The notes: generated by a model from the letters alone, not told the origin. 64,000 nt of DNA from Paracoccaceae bacterium (GCA_002709405.1 PAQV01000055.1:1-64000); one strand, 5' to 3'. Counted from the first letter of the stretch, positions 16,475 to 26,061 are shown. Translations and numbers: made by a program.

Positions 16475-17836
16475 ATGAAGATCACGTTCCGTCTGAACGG
16501 CGAAACGGTCACGCTCGAGAACGCGCCGGTGACGGCCACGCTTCTCGATTGGCTCCGGGAAGACCGGGGCCTGACAGGCACCAAGGAAGGCTGCAACGAA
16601 GGCGATTGCGGGGCGTGTTCGGTCATCGTGACCGACGACCGGGGGGCGAAGGCATTGAACGCCTGCATCCTGTTCCTGCCCCAGCTGGACGGCAAGGCGG
16701 TGCGCACTGTCGAGGGCCTGTCTGGGCCGGACGGCACGCTGCACCCGGTGCAAGAGGCCATGGTCACCCACCACGGCAGCCAGTGCGGGTTCTGCACCCC
16801 GGGGTTCCTGGCCTCGATGGCCTGTGCCCACCTGAACGGCCAGACCGATTACGACGACCGACTGGCGGGCAACCTGTGCCGGTGCACGGGCTATACGCCG
16901 ATCATCCGCGCGGCCGAGGCGGCTGCCTCTGAACCGGTGCCGGACTGGATGGCCGATGCGGTGCCCGAGGCCGAGGGCGGCTCGGAATATGCGCCGTCCA
17001 ACTCCGACGAACTCGCCCGGATCTACCACGCCCAGCCCGAGGCCACCCTGGTCGCCGGGGCGACGGACGTGGGGCTGTGGGTGACGAAGGGGCTAAAGAC
17101 GCTGGATCCGGTGATCTTTTTGGGCCGGTGCGAGGATCTGAAGACCATCGACGTGACCGAGACCGAGGTGCGGGCCGGGGCCATGGTCGACATGGAACGC
17201 TGGCGCGCGGCCATGGCCGATCTGCATCCGTCCTATGCCGAGATGATCCGGCGCTACGGCTCGGTCCAGGTGCGCGGGGCGGCGACGCTTGGGGGCAACA
17301 TCGCCAATGGCTCGCCCATCGGGGACAATCCGCCCGCGCTGATCGCGCTGGGGGCAGTGCTGCACCTGCGCAAGGGCGACGACCGCCGGTCCCTGCCGCT
17401 GGAGGATTTCTTCCTGGAGTACGGCAAGCAGGACCGCGAGCCCGGTGAATTCGTCGAGGCCTTGAGCTTTCCGCGCCAGGCCGACCGGCTGCGGGTCTAC
17501 AAGCTGTCGAAACGGTTCGACCAGGATATCTCGGCCGTGTGCGGAGCCATGCGGATCACGATCGAGGACGGCCGGGTCACCGAGGCGCGCCTGGCCTTCG
17601 GTGGCATGGCCGGCGTGCCCAAGCGGGCCGCCCATGCCGAGGCCGCCCTGCGCGACGAGGCCTGGACGCTGGAAACGGTGACTGCCGCTCGGGCCGCGCT
17701 GGCCCGGGATTTCCAGCCGATGGACGACATGCGCGCCTCGGCCGCGTACCGGCTGGATGCGGCCGGGGCGATGCTGGCGCGCTATTTCGCCGAGGACCAG
17801 GGCCTTGTCACATCCGTCCTGGAGGTCCGCGCATGA
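16475..17836 (+). CDS. xdhA: Xanthine dehydrogenase small subunit (2Fe-2S and FAD)
   Basis: 453 residues from ATG 16475 (the ATG two codons earlier is an alternative). Two [2Fe-2S] clusters: CNEGDCGACS in the plant-ferredoxin domain, then CGFCTPGFLASM and CRCTGYTP in the helical domain. The FAD domain carries AGATDVGLWVTK and GAATLGGNIANGSPIGDNPP. The subunit carries electrons from the molybdenum centre to NAD+. It overlaps xdhB by four bases (17833-17836) and starts the purine oxidation and uptake operon. Confidence 0.95.
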   Translation: MKITFRLNGETVTLENAPVTATLLDWLREDRGLTGTKEGCNEGDCGACSVIVTDDRGAKALNACILFLPQLDGKAVRTVEGLSGPDGTLHPVQEAMVTHHGSQCGFCTPGFLASMACAHLNGQTDYDDRLAGNLCRCTGYTPIIRAAEAAASEPVPDWMADAVPEAEGGSEYAPSNSDELARIYHAQPEATLVAGATDVGLWVTKGLKTLDPVIFLGRCEDLKTIDVTETEVRAGAMVDMERWRAAMADLHPSYAEMIRRYGSVQVRGAATLGGNIANGSPIGDNPPALIALGAVLHLRKGDDRRSLPLEDFFLEYGKQDREPGEFVEALSFPRQADRLRVYKLSKRFDQDISAVCGAMRITIEDGRVTEARLAFGGMAGVPKRAAHAEAALRDEAWTLETVTAARAALARDFQPMDDMRASAAYRLDAAGAMLARYFAEDQGLVTSVLEVRA

Positions 17837-20160
17837 GTGTCGCCAAGCCCCTGCCCCACGATGCCGCCCCGCTTCACGTCACGGGTCAGGCCCGGTATGT
17901 CGACGACATCCCCCTGCCCGTTGGCGCCCTGCACCTGGCCTTTGGCCTGTCGACCATTGCCCGGGGCCGGATCCTGTCGATGGACCTGGAGCCCGTGCGC
18001 AGCGCGCCGGGCGTGGTCTGCGTGATGACGTCCGAGGATCTGCCCTTTGCCAACGACGTGTCTCCGTCGGCCCATGACGAGCCGCTTTTAAGCGACGGGT
18101 CCGTGCATTACGTGGGCCAGCCGCTGTTCCTGGTGGCCGCGACCAGCCATATGGCCGCGCGCAAGGCGGTGCGGCTGGCCGTGGTCGACTATGCCGAAGA
18201 GACGCCGATCCTGACGATCGAGGAGGCCCTGGCGGCCGACAGCCGGTTCGAGGAAGGCCCCCGGGTCTATGGGCGGGGCGACGTCCCGGCCGCGCTGGCC
18301 AGGGCGCCGCGCACCGTGTCGGGCCGGTTCGAGATCGGCGGGCAGGAGCATTTCTACCTGGAAAGCCAGGCGGCCATCGCCCTGCCCCAGGAAGGCGGCG
18401 ACGTGATCGTGGGGAGTTCCACCCAGCATCCGACCGAGATCCAGCACAAGGTGGCCGAGGCACTTGGCGTGCCGATGCACAGCGTGCGGGTGGAAACCCG
18501 GCGCATGGGCGGCGGGTTCGGGGGCAAGGAGAGCCAGGGCAACGCGCTGGCCGTCGCCTGCGCGCTGGTGGCCCGGGCGACCGGCCGGGCGGCCTCGATG
18601 CGGTACGACCGCGACGACGACATGGTGATCACCGGCAAGCGCCATGACTTCCGGATCGACTACGCGGCCGGGTTCGATGACGACGGGCGCCTGCTGGCGG
18701 TGGACGTGACCCATTACACCCGCTGCGGCTGGGGCATGGACCTGTCCCTGCCGGTGGCGGACCGGGCGATGCTGCATGCGGACAATGCCTACTGGATCCC
18801 CGAGATCCGGATCACCTCGCACCGGTTGAAGACCAACATGCAAAGCGCCACGGCCTTCCGGGGTTTCGGCGGGCCGCAGGGCATGATCGGGATGGAGCGG
18901 ATCATGGACCACGTGGCCCATGACCTGGGACTGGATCCGGTGGAGCTGCGGCGCCTGAATTACTATCCTTCGGCGCAGGCGGTGAGTGAGGATGCCTCCG
19001 GCGGGCGTATTTCGGCAAAGATGAAGGCGCTGACGCCCTATGGGCAGGTGGTCGAGGATTTCGACCTGCACGAGATGACCGAGGCGCTTCTTGCGTCGTC
19101 GGATTATGCCGGACGGAAGGCGGCGGTGGCGGCGTGGAACGCGGCCAACCCGGTGATCAAGAAGGGGATCGCCTTTGCGCCGGTAAAGTTCGGGATTTCC
19201 TTCACGCTGACCCATCTGAACCAGGCCGGCGCCCTGGTGCATGTCTACCAGGACGGGTCCATTCACCTGAACCATGGCGGCACCGAGATGGGGCAGGGCC
19301 TGTTCCAGAAGGTGGCCCAGGTGGCGGCCAGCCGGTTCGGCGTGGGCATGGAGGCGGTGAAGATCACGGCGACCGATACTGCCAAGGTGCCCAATACCTC
19401 GGCCACGGCGGCGTCGTCGGGCAGCGATCTGAACGGGATGGCGGTAAAGGCGGCCTGCGACACGATCCGCGAGCGGATGGCGGCCTACCTGGCGCAGGTC
19501 TACCAGGCCGACGTGACGGATGTGCATTTTGCCGACGGCCACGTGACCGTTGGCACCGAGCGGATGAGTTTCGCCGAGGCCGCGGGCAAGGCCTATGCCG
19601 GGCGGATCAGCCTGTCGGCCACGGGGTTCTACAAGACGCCCAAGGTGGACTGGGACCGGATCAAGGGTGACGGGCGGCCGTTCTTCTATTTCGCCTACGG
19701 GGCCTCGGTCACCGAGGTGGCCATCGACACGCTGACCGGCGAGAACCGGATCCTGCGGGCGGATATCCTGCACGATGCAGGGGCGTCTCTGAACCCGGCG
19801 CTGGATATCGGCCAGATCGAGGGGGCCTATGTGCAGGGCGCGGGCTGGCTGACCACCGAGGAGCTGGTCTGGGACGACAAGGGACGCCTGCGCACCCATG
19901 CGCCCTCGACCTACAAGATCCCGGCCTGTTCGGACCGGCCCGACGTGTTCAACGTGGCCTTGTGGGATGGTGAGAACCGCGAGGACACGATCTATCGGTC
20001 GAAGGCCGTGGGAGAGCCGCCGTTCATGCTGGGCATGTCGGCCTACTTGGCACTGAGCGATGCGGTGGCGGCCTGCGGGGCGGGGTATCCGGCCTTGAAC
20101 GCTCCGGCGACGGCCGAAGAGATCTGGCGGGCCATCGGGGGGATGGGTGATGAGCTTTGA
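17833..20160 (+). CDS. xdhB: Xanthine dehydrogenase molybdopterin-binding subunit
   Basis: 775 residues. Moco-binding segments GGGFGGKES (Glu about 232) and TAFRGFGGPQG (Arg about 341) match the substrate Glu and Arg that mark purine-oxidising enzymes rather than aldehyde oxidases. The catalytic Glu is in GEPPF near residue 728. It hydroxylates hypoxanthine and xanthine to urate. The start is set by the ATGA overlap with xdhA. The longer open frame upstream in this phase is a shadow of xdhA. Confidence 0.95.
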   Translation: MSVAKPLPHDAAPLHVTGQARYVDDIPLPVGALHLAFGLSTIARGRILSMDLEPVRSAPGVVCVMTSEDLPFANDVSPSAHDEPLLSDGSVHYVGQPLFLVAATSHMAARKAVRLAVVDYAEETPILTIEEALAADSRFEEGPRVYGRGDVPAALARAPRTVSGRFEIGGQEHFYLESQAAIALPQEGGDVIVGSSTQHPTEIQHKVAEALGVPMHSVRVETRRMGGGFGGKESQGNALAVACALVARATGRAASMRYDRDDDMVITGKRHDFRIDYAAGFDDDGRLLAVDVTHYTRCGWGMDLSLPVADRAMLHADNAYWIPEIRITSHRLKTNMQSATAFRGFGGPQGMIGMERIMDHVAHDLGLDPVELRRLNYYPSAQAVSEDASGGRISAKMKALTPYGQVVEDFDLHEMTEALLASSDYAGRKAAVAAWNAANPVIKKGIAFAPVKFGISFTLTHLNQAGALVHVYQDGSIHLNHGGTEMGQGLFQKVAQVAASRFGVGMEAVKITATDTAKVPNTSATAASSGSDLNGMAVKAACDTIRERMAAYLAQVYQADVTDVHFADGHVTVGTERMSFAEAAGKAYAGRISLSATGFYKTPKVDWDRIKGDGRPFFYFAYGASVTEVAIDTLTGENRILRADILHDAGASLNPALDIGQIEGAYVQGAGWLTTEELVWDDKGRLRTHAPSTYKIPACSDRPDVFNVALWDGENREDTIYRSKAVGEPPFMLGMSAYLALSDAVAACGAGYPALNAPATAEEIWRAIGGMGDEL

Positions 20161-21076
20161 TGTCGACGCCTTGCGGCGGGCGCTGGACCATGGGCCGGTG
20201 TCCCGGGTTGTCGTGGCCGAGGTCAGGGGGTCGGCCCCGCGCGAGGTCGGTGCCTCGATGATCGTCTGGGACGGTGGGCAGTCGGGGACCATTGGCGGGG
20301 GCACGCTGGAATTCGAAGCGGCCGAGGCGGCGCGGCGCGGGCATGTCGGCCTTCTGCGCCAGGCGCTGGGGCCGGACCTGGGCCAGTGCTGCGGCGGGGC
20401 GGTGACGGTGCTGACCGAACGCATCACGGGGCAGATGCTGGACGGGCTGGACGGGCCAGTTCATGCGCGCCCTGTTGATGGCGCGGCCGCGCCCGTGCCC
20501 CTGTCGGTCGAACGCATCCTGGCGCGGGCCCGCGATCGCGGCGAAACGCCGGTGCCGCAACTGGTCGATGGCTGGATGGTCGAGCCGGTCATCCGCGCCA
20601 CCCGGCCCGTCTGGATCTGGGGCGCCGGCCACGTGGGCCGTGCCCTCGTGGATGTGCTCGCCCCCCTGCCCGACCTGGCCCTGACCTGGGTCGACACCGC
20701 GCCCGAACGTTTCCCCGACACGATCCCCGAGGGCGTCGATGCCGTGCCGGTGGCCCGGCCCACGGCCCTGGTGCCCCATGCGCCGATCGAGGCAGAGCAC
20801 CTGGTCGTCACCTATTCCCACGCGCTGGACCTGGACCTGTGCCATGCGCTGCTGTCGCATGGCTTTGGCTCTGCCGGGCTGATCGGGTCGGCCACCAAAT
20901 GGGCGCGCTTCAGGTCTCGGCTTGGGGACTTGGGGCATCGGCCCGGCGACATCGCCCGGATCACCTGCCCCATCGGCGACCCCTCGCTGGGCAAGCACCC
21001 GCAGGCCATCGCCATCGGCGTGGCCGGGCAGATGCTGGCCCGCAGCCACACAGTCAGGACCGAGGCCATCGCATGA
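20150..21076 (+). CDS. xdhC: Molybdenum cofactor insertion/sulfuration chaperone XdhC
   Basis: 308 residues from ATG 20150. The N-terminal XdhC/CoxI domain has VVAEVRGSAPREVGASMIV and GGGTLEFEAAE; the C-terminal Rossmann domain has WIWGAGHVGRALVDVL. XdhC binds Moco, promotes its sulfuration and delivers it to XdhB. The gene overlaps xdhB by 11 bases, and its stop overlaps the ABC ATPase start by four, so expression is coupled on both sides. Confidence 0.93.
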   Translation: MSFDVDALRRALDHGPVSRVVVAEVRGSAPREVGASMIVWDGGQSGTIGGGTLEFEAAEAARRGHVGLLRQALGPDLGQCCGGAVTVLTERITGQMLDGLDGPVHARPVDGAAAPVPLSVERILARARDRGETPVPQLVDGWMVEPVIRATRPVWIWGAGHVGRALVDVLAPLPDLALTWVDTAPERFPDTIPEGVDAVPVARPTALVPHAPIEAEHLVVTYSHALDLDLCHALLSHGFGSAGLIGSATKWARFRSRLGDLGHRPGDIARITCPIGDPSLGKHPQAIAIGVAGQMLARSHTVRTEAIA

Positions 21077-22587
21077 CCCCATTGCTGAGTATCCGGGGCC
21101 TGACCAAGGCCTATCCCGGCGTCGTGGCCAACGACACCGTGTCCTTCGACATCGGCACGGGCGAGGTCCATGCCCTGCTGGGCGAAAACGGCGCGGGCAA
21201 GTCGACGCTGGTCAAGATGATCTACGGGCTGGTCAAGCCCGACAGCGGCGAGATGCTGTTGCGCGGCGCCCCCTATGCCCCGGCCGAACCCCGGGCGGCC
21301 CGGGCCGACGGCATCGCGATGGTGTTCCAGCATTTCTCGCTGTTCGACGCGCTGAACGTGGCCGAGAACATCGCCCTTGGCATGGAAGATCCGCCGCCGA
21401 TGCGCGACCTGACCCGGCGAATCCGCGAGGTGTCGGAAACCTACGGGCTGCCGCTGGACCCGTCGCGCACGGTGGGCGACCTGTCGGCCGGTGAACGCCA
21501 GCGGGTCGAGATCATCCGCTGCCTCTTGCAGGACCCCAAGCTGCTGATCATGGACGAACCGACCAGCGTGCTGACCCCGCAAGAGGTCGAGATCCTGTTC
21601 CAGACGTTGCGCAAGCTCAGCTCGGAAGGCACGGCGATCCTGTATATTTCGCACAAGCTGGAAGAGATCCGCGCGCTGTGTGACAACGCCACGATCCTGC
21701 GGCTGGGCAAGAACGTGGGCAGCTGCATCCCGCGCGACACCACCGCCCGCGACATGGCCGAGATGATGGTGGGCACCGCCCTGCAAACGCCCGAACGGTC
21801 GGGACGTGCGCTGGGGGAGGTTGCGCTTGACATCAAGGGGCTGTCGGCGGCCTCGCCCTCGGCCTTTGGCACGTCGCTGAAGGACGTGTCGCTGAGCGTG
21901 CGCAAGGGCGAGATCGTGGGCATCGGCGGGGTCGCGGGCAACGGCCAGGACGAATTGCTGGCCGCCCTGTCGGGCGAGATCCTCAGCGCGCCGGGCGCGG
22001 TATCCCTGCATGGCCGCCCGGTGGGCGGGTTGGGCCCTTCGCAGCGGCGCAAGCTGGGCCTGCTGACCGGGCCCGAGGAACGGCTGGGTCACGCCGCCGC
22101 CCCCGACATGAGCCTGACCGAAAACGCCATGCTGACGGGTGCGCTGCGCGAAGGGCTGGTGTCGAACGGGTTCCTGAAATGGGGCGCGGCGCGGGACTTT
22201 GCCCAGCGGATCATCCAGGCCTTTGACGTGCGCACGCCGGGCCCGGAAAACGCCGCCCGGTCGCTGTCGGGGGGCAACCTGCAAAAGTTCGTCATCGGCC
22301 GGGAGGTGCTGCAGCGCCCCGAGGTGCTGGTGGTCAACCAGCCGACCTGGGGCGTGGATGCCGCCGCGGCCGCCGCGATCCGCCAGGCCCTGCTGGATCT
22401 GGCCGCGGGGGGCACGGCCCTGGTGGTCATCAGCCAGGACCTGGATGAACTGATGGAAATCGCCGACAATTTCGCGGCCCTCAACGAAGGCCGCCTGACC
22501 GCCCCCCGCCCCACGGCGGGTCTGACCATCGACGAGATCGGCCTGATGATGGGCGGCGCCCACGGGATGGAGGTGGCCCATGTGTGA
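21073..22587 (+). CDS. BMP-type nucleoside/purine ABC transporter, double ATPase
   Basis: 504 residues with two ATPase halves, as in sugar- and nucleoside-type importers. Half 1: Walker A GENGAGKST, signature LSAGERQRVE, Walker B LLIMDEPTS. Half 2 is degenerate: GVAGNGQDEL in place of Walker A, signature LSGGNLQKF and VLVVNQPTWGVD. It powers the two permeases and the BMP-family binding protein downstream. Overlap with xdhC argues that purine bases or nucleosides are the substrate. The start is the ATG inside the ATGA overlap. Confidence 0.92.
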   Translation: MTPLLSIRGLTKAYPGVVANDTVSFDIGTGEVHALLGENGAGKSTLVKMIYGLVKPDSGEMLLRGAPYAPAEPRAARADGIAMVFQHFSLFDALNVAENIALGMEDPPPMRDLTRRIREVSETYGLPLDPSRTVGDLSAGERQRVEIIRCLLQDPKLLIMDEPTSVLTPQEVEILFQTLRKLSSEGTAILYISHKLEEIRALCDNATILRLGKNVGSCIPRDTTARDMAEMMVGTALQTPERSGRALGEVALDIKGLSAASPSAFGTSLKDVSLSVRKGEIVGIGGVAGNGQDELLAALSGEILSAPGAVSLHGRPVGGLGPSQRRKLGLLTGPEERLGHAAAPDMSLTENAMLTGALREGLVSNGFLKWGAARDFAQRIIQAFDVRTPGPENAARSLSGGNLQKFVIGREVLQRPEVLVVNQPTWGVDAAAAAAIRQALLDLAAGGTALVVISQDLDELMEIADNFAALNEGRLTAPRPTAGLTIDEIGLMMGGAHGMEVAHV

Positions 22588-22593
22588 TCACAA

Positions 22594-22738
22594 GGCGCAG
22601 CCGGGCAGCGGCCGACCTGGAGGCCGCGTTGCCGCATCTGGCCTGCGTGCGCACTCGAAAGCAAGGATGACGCACGGGCTGAGCATGACATCGCCAAAGC
22701 GGTCTCCGGGGGGAGGTCGACCGCTGCCCGGCTGCGCC
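22594..22738. repeat. 145-bp element with 25-bp terminal inverted repeats
   Basis: The left arm at 22594-22618 (begins GGCGCAGCCGGGCAGCGG) is the reverse complement, with one mismatch, of the right arm at 22714-22738 (ends CCGCTGCCCGGCTGCGCC). They enclose 95 bases without a gene. It sits between the ABC ATPase and the first permease. It may be a miniature inverted-repeat element or an RNA structure that tunes downstream expression. No target-site duplication is obvious. Confidence 0.6.
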
Positions 22739-22779
22739 GGGCGCGACGGATGGACAGGGCAGCTCAGAAAGGCCCATTC

Positions 22780-23862
22780 ATGATCAAGCTTGAAAAACGG
22801 CCTCAGCCATCGGACCTGTGGTCGATGGCCACGCCCATTGTCGCGGTGCTGGCCACCATGGTCTTTGGCGGGCTGCTGTTCGCCTTTCTGGGCAAGAACC
22901 CGGCCGAGGCCATCCGCACCATTTTCTGGGATCCGCTGTTCGGTGAATTCGCCTTCTACTACCGGCCGCAGCTGCTGGTCAAAGGCGCGCCCCTGGTGTT
23001 GATCGCCATCGGGCTCAGCCTTGGGTTCAGGGCCGGGATCTGGAACATCGGGGCCGAGGGCCAGTACATCATGGGCGCCATCGTCGGCGCGGCCGTGGGC
23101 CTGGCCTTCTACCCGGCGGAAAGCGTGCTGATCTTCCCGCTGATGATCCTCGGGGGGGCCTTTGGCGGCTGGCTGTGGGCGATGATCCCGGCCATCCTGA
23201 AGGTCAGGTTCGGCACCAATGAAATCCTGGTCTCGCTGATGCTGGTCTACGTGGCCGAGCAATTCCTGGCCGCCGCCTCGCTGTCGTTCCTGAAGAACCC
23301 CGAGGGCTTCGGTTTCCCGGGCAGCCGCAACCTGCAGCAATACCCCTCGGCCCATAACGCCGAGGTGATCGCCGGCACGGGCATGCACTGGGGCGTGGTC
23401 TTTGCCTTCATCGCCGTGATCTTTGCCTACGTGCTGCTGAACCGGCACATGCTGGGCTTCCAGATCCGCCTGACCGGAGAGGCCCCGCGCGCCGCCCGCT
23501 TTGCCGGGGTGAAACCGGCCCGGCTGATCCTGTTCTGCCTCGGCGCCTCGGGCGCGCTGGCCGGGCTTGCGGGGCTCTTCGAGGTCTCGGGACCGGCGGG
23601 CCAGATCACCATCGACTTCAACGTCGGCTATGGCTTCACGGCGATCATCGTGGCCTTCCTGGGCCGGCTGCACCCGGTGGGCATCCTGCTGGCCGGCGGG
23701 CTGATGGCCCTGACCTATATCGGCGGCGACATCGCCCAGTCGAACCTCGGCCTGCCGGCGGCCGCGATCCAGGTCTTCCAGGGCATGCTGCTGTTCTTCC
23801 TGCTGGCCCTCGACCTGCTGACAAACTACCGGATCCGCCTCGCCAAGAGAGAGACCGCCTGA
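22780..23862 (+). CDS. BMP-type ABC transporter permease 1
   Basis: 360 residues, about 8-10 hydrophobic segments (for example IVAVLATMVFGGLLFAFLG and LILFCLGASGALAGLAGLF). The motif LGFRAGIWNIGAEGQ is the signature of the nucleoside/simple-sugar permease family (YufP/NupP type). The start at 22780 is preceded by AAAGG; an ATG ten codons upstream (22750) lacks a ribosome site. It pairs with the permease encoded at 23990. Confidence 0.92.
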   Translation: MIKLEKRPQPSDLWSMATPIVAVLATMVFGGLLFAFLGKNPAEAIRTIFWDPLFGEFAFYYRPQLLVKGAPLVLIAIGLSLGFRAGIWNIGAEGQYIMGAIVGAAVGLAFYPAESVLIFPLMILGGAFGGWLWAMIPAILKVRFGTNEILVSLMLVYVAEQFLAAASLSFLKNPEGFGFPGSRNLQQYPSAHNAEVIAGTGMHWGVVFAFIAVIFAYVLLNRHMLGFQIRLTGEAPRAARFAGVKPARLILFCLGASGALAGLAGLFEVSGPAGQITIDFNVGYGFTAIIVAFLGRLHPVGILLAGGLMALTYIGGDIAQSNLGLPAAAIQVFQGMLLFFLLALDLLTNYRIRLAKRETA

Positions 23863-23889
23863 TGGCGTTCCGTCCGATCCCCGCGCCAA

Positions 23890-23940
23890 GGGCAGCCCGC
23901 GTCGGCGGGGTGGGTGGGCGGGAGCCGGCGCGGGCTGCCC
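23890..23940. repeat. Hairpin with G-quadruplex-type loop, copy 1
   Basis: A 17-base stem (23890-23906 with 23924-23940, one G-T wobble) encloses the 17-base loop GGGGTGGGTGGGCGGGA, four G-runs with single-base loops, the classic sequence of a very stable parallel quadruplex. It lies between the two permease genes with the G-rich strand in the sense mRNA. The same loop, base for base, occurs in a different stem at 31643-31705. Confidence 0.85.
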
Positions 23941-23989
23941 GGCCCTCCACCTGTTGTCCCCCTTCCCCTTTCCGAGCCGGAGCCCCCTC

Positions 23990-24907
23990 ATGGACCTGAG
24001 CGCCATCAACCCCGTCCTGCTGATCGCCTCGCTGATGGTCGCGGCGACGCCCCTGCTGCTGGCCGCCATCGGAGAAGTGGTCGTGGAAAAGGCCGGTGTC
24101 CTCAACCTCGGCGTCGAGGGCATGATGATCACCGGGGCCATCTGCGGTTTTGCCATCGCCGTGGAGACCGGGTCGCCCGTCGTGGGCTTCGTCGCCGCCG
24201 CGATCGGAGGCGCGCTGCTGTCGGTGCTCTTCGCCATCCTCACCCAGTTCGCCCTGGCCAACCAGGTGGCCTCGGGCCTGGCGCTCACGCTCTTCGGGCT
24301 CGGCCTGTCGGCCCTGCTGGGGCAAAGCTACGTGGGCATCAAGCCCCCCGAAACCGGCGATGCCTTCGGTGCCCTGGGCGACATCCCCGTCATCGGCCCG
24401 ATCCTCTTTGGCCATGACCTGATGCTCTACGTCGGCATCCTCATCGTCGCCGCGACCTGGGCCGTGCTGACCTTCACCAGGGTCGGGCTGATCCTGCGCG
24501 CGGTCGGCGAAAACCACGATGCCGCCCATGCGCTGGGGTACAAGGTCAAGCGCATCCGCGTGCTGGCCATCCTCTTCGGCGGCGGCTGCGCCGGGCTGGG
24601 CGGGGCCTACATCAGCCTGATCCGCGTCCCCCAATGGACCGAGGGCATGACCGCCGGGATCGGCTGGATCGCCCTGGCGCTTGTCGTCTTTGCCAGCTGG
24701 AAGCCCTGGCGCGTCCTGATCGGCGCCTACCTTTTCGGCGGGGTCACCGTGTTGCAGCTTAATTTGCAGGCAGCAGGTGTTGCGGTCCCCGTGGAATATC
24801 TTGCAATGTCGCCCTACCTGATCACGATCCTCGTGCTCGTGATCCTGTCGGCGGACAAGAGCAACGCACCGGCCTCGCTGGGCCGAACCTTCCATGCCTC
24901 GAGCTGA
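23990..24907 (+). CDS. BMP-type ABC transporter permease 2
   Basis: 305 residues with about eight membrane segments. VVVEKAGVLNLGVEGMM near residues 27-43 is the family signature (YufQ/NupQ type), followed by FALANQVASGLALTLFGLG and VGENHDAAHALGYKV. It completes the heteromeric channel. The ATG at 23990 starts the family N terminus (MDLSAINPVLLIASLM); 12 codons upstream an earlier start is possible but low-complexity. Confidence 0.92.
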   Translation: MDLSAINPVLLIASLMVAATPLLLAAIGEVVVEKAGVLNLGVEGMMITGAICGFAIAVETGSPVVGFVAAAIGGALLSVLFAILTQFALANQVASGLALTLFGLGLSALLGQSYVGIKPPETGDAFGALGDIPVIGPILFGHDLMLYVGILIVAATWAVLTFTRVGLILRAVGENHDAAHALGYKVKRIRVLAILFGGGCAGLGGAYISLIRVPQWTEGMTAGIGWIALALVVFASWKPWRVLIGAYLFGGVTVLQLNLQAAGVAVPVEYLAMSPYLITILVLVILSADKSNAPASLGRTFHASS

Positions 24908-24945
24908 CGCATCGGGGCCAAAGACCTGATAAATAGGGGATAGAA

Positions 24946-26013
24946 ATGAAACGCACTACACTTCTGGCCGGCGTCGCCATGGCGCTCAGCCTCGCCGGCG
25001 CGGCGCTTGCCCAGACCAAGGTCGGCTTTGTCTACGTCGGCCCGGTCGGAGACGGCGGCTGGACCTACGAACACAACCAGGGCCGGCTGGCCGTGGAAGA
25101 GGAATTCGGCGATGCCGTCGAAACCGTTTTCGTCGAAAACGTGGCCGAGGGCCCGGATGCCGAGCGCGTCATCACCCAGATGGCGCTGCAGGGCGCCGAC
25201 CTGATCTTCACCACGTCCTTCGGCTACATGGACCCGACGATCAACGTCGCGGCCAAGTTCCCGGACGTGAAGTTCGAACATGCCACCGGCTACAAGACCG
25301 CCGATAATGTCTCGACCTATTCGGCCCGCTTCTACGAAGGCCGGGCCGTGCAGGGCACGATCGCCGGCATGATGACCGAAAGCAACATCATCGGGTACAT
25401 CGGGTCCTACCCGATCCCCGAGGTGATCCGGGGCATCAACTCGGCCTATATCCACGCCAAGAAGGTCAACCCCGACGTCGAGTTCAAGGTGGTATGGGCC
25501 TACACCTGGTTCGATCCGGCGAAAGAGGCCGATGCGGCCAAGGTGCTGATCGAACAGGGTGCCGACGTGGTGCTGCAACACACCGATTCCACCGCCCCGC
25601 TGGCGGCGGCCAAGGCCGCGGGCAACGTGATCGGCTTCGGCCAGGCCTCGGACATGGCGGAATACAAGCCCGCCCCGCGCGTGTCGTCGATCATCGACAA
25701 CTGGGCGCCCTATTACATCGCGCGCACCAAGGCCGTGATGGACGGGACCTGGGAAAGCGCGATGACCTGGGACGGCATTGCCCCGGGCATGGTCGAGATC
25801 GGCGAGATCACCGACGCCGTGCCGGAAGACGTCAAGGCGGCCGCGCTCGACGTGATGAACGCGATCGCCAACGGGGATTACCACCCCTTCACCGGCCCGC
25901 TGAACAAGCAGGACGGCTCGGCCTGGCTGGCCGATGGCGAGGTGGCCGACGATGGCACCCTGGCCGGCATGAACTTCTATGTCGAAGGCCTGACGGGCGA
26001 AATCCCGCAGTAA
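24946..26013 (+). CDS. BMP-family substrate-binding protein
   Basis: 355 residues. A Sec signal peptide (MKRTTLLAGVAMALSLAGAA, cleavage after ALA) has no lipobox Cys, so the protein is soluble in the periplasm. The mature start KVGFVYVGPVGDGGWTYEHNQG and ITQMALQGADLIFTTSFGYMDP are typical of the Bmp/PnrA purine-nucleoside-binding family. It feeds the ABC importer encoded just upstream. Linked to xdhABC, the cargo is most likely a purine base or nucleoside. A strong terminator follows. Confidence 0.92.
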   Translation: MKRTTLLAGVAMALSLAGAALAQTKVGFVYVGPVGDGGWTYEHNQGRLAVEEEFGDAVETVFVENVAEGPDAERVITQMALQGADLIFTTSFGYMDPTINVAAKFPDVKFEHATGYKTADNVSTYSARFYEGRAVQGTIAGMMTESNIIGYIGSYPIPEVIRGINSAYIHAKKVNPDVEFKVVWAYTWFDPAKEADAAKVLIEQGADVVLQHTDSTAPLAAAKAAGNVIGFGQASDMAEYKPAPRVSSIIDNWAPYYIARTKAVMDGTWESAMTWDGIAPGMVEIGEITDAVPEDVKAAALDVMNAIANGDYHPFTGPLNKQDGSAWLADGEVADDGTLAGMNFYVEGLTGEIPQ

Positions 26014-26033
26014 GCGGTTGCCACTGAAACACG

Positions 26034-26061
26034 AAGGCCCCGCCATCTGGCGGGGCCTTTT
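26034..26061 (+). terminator. Terminator of the xdh-ABC operon
   Basis: Perfect 11-base stem (AAGGCCCCGCC paired with GGCGGGGCCTT), four-base loop ATCT, then TTTT. It lies 20 bases after the binding-protein stop. Confidence 0.9.

Noticed and set aside
18088-20427. 779-codon minus-strand frame opposite xdhB
   Set aside because: Shadow of xdhB, whose cofactor and active-site motifs are intact.
22585-22594. TGTGATCACA palindrome as a Crp site
   Set aside because: Crp sites have TGTGA and TCACA separated by six bases; here they touch, and the sequence overlaps the ATPase stop codon.
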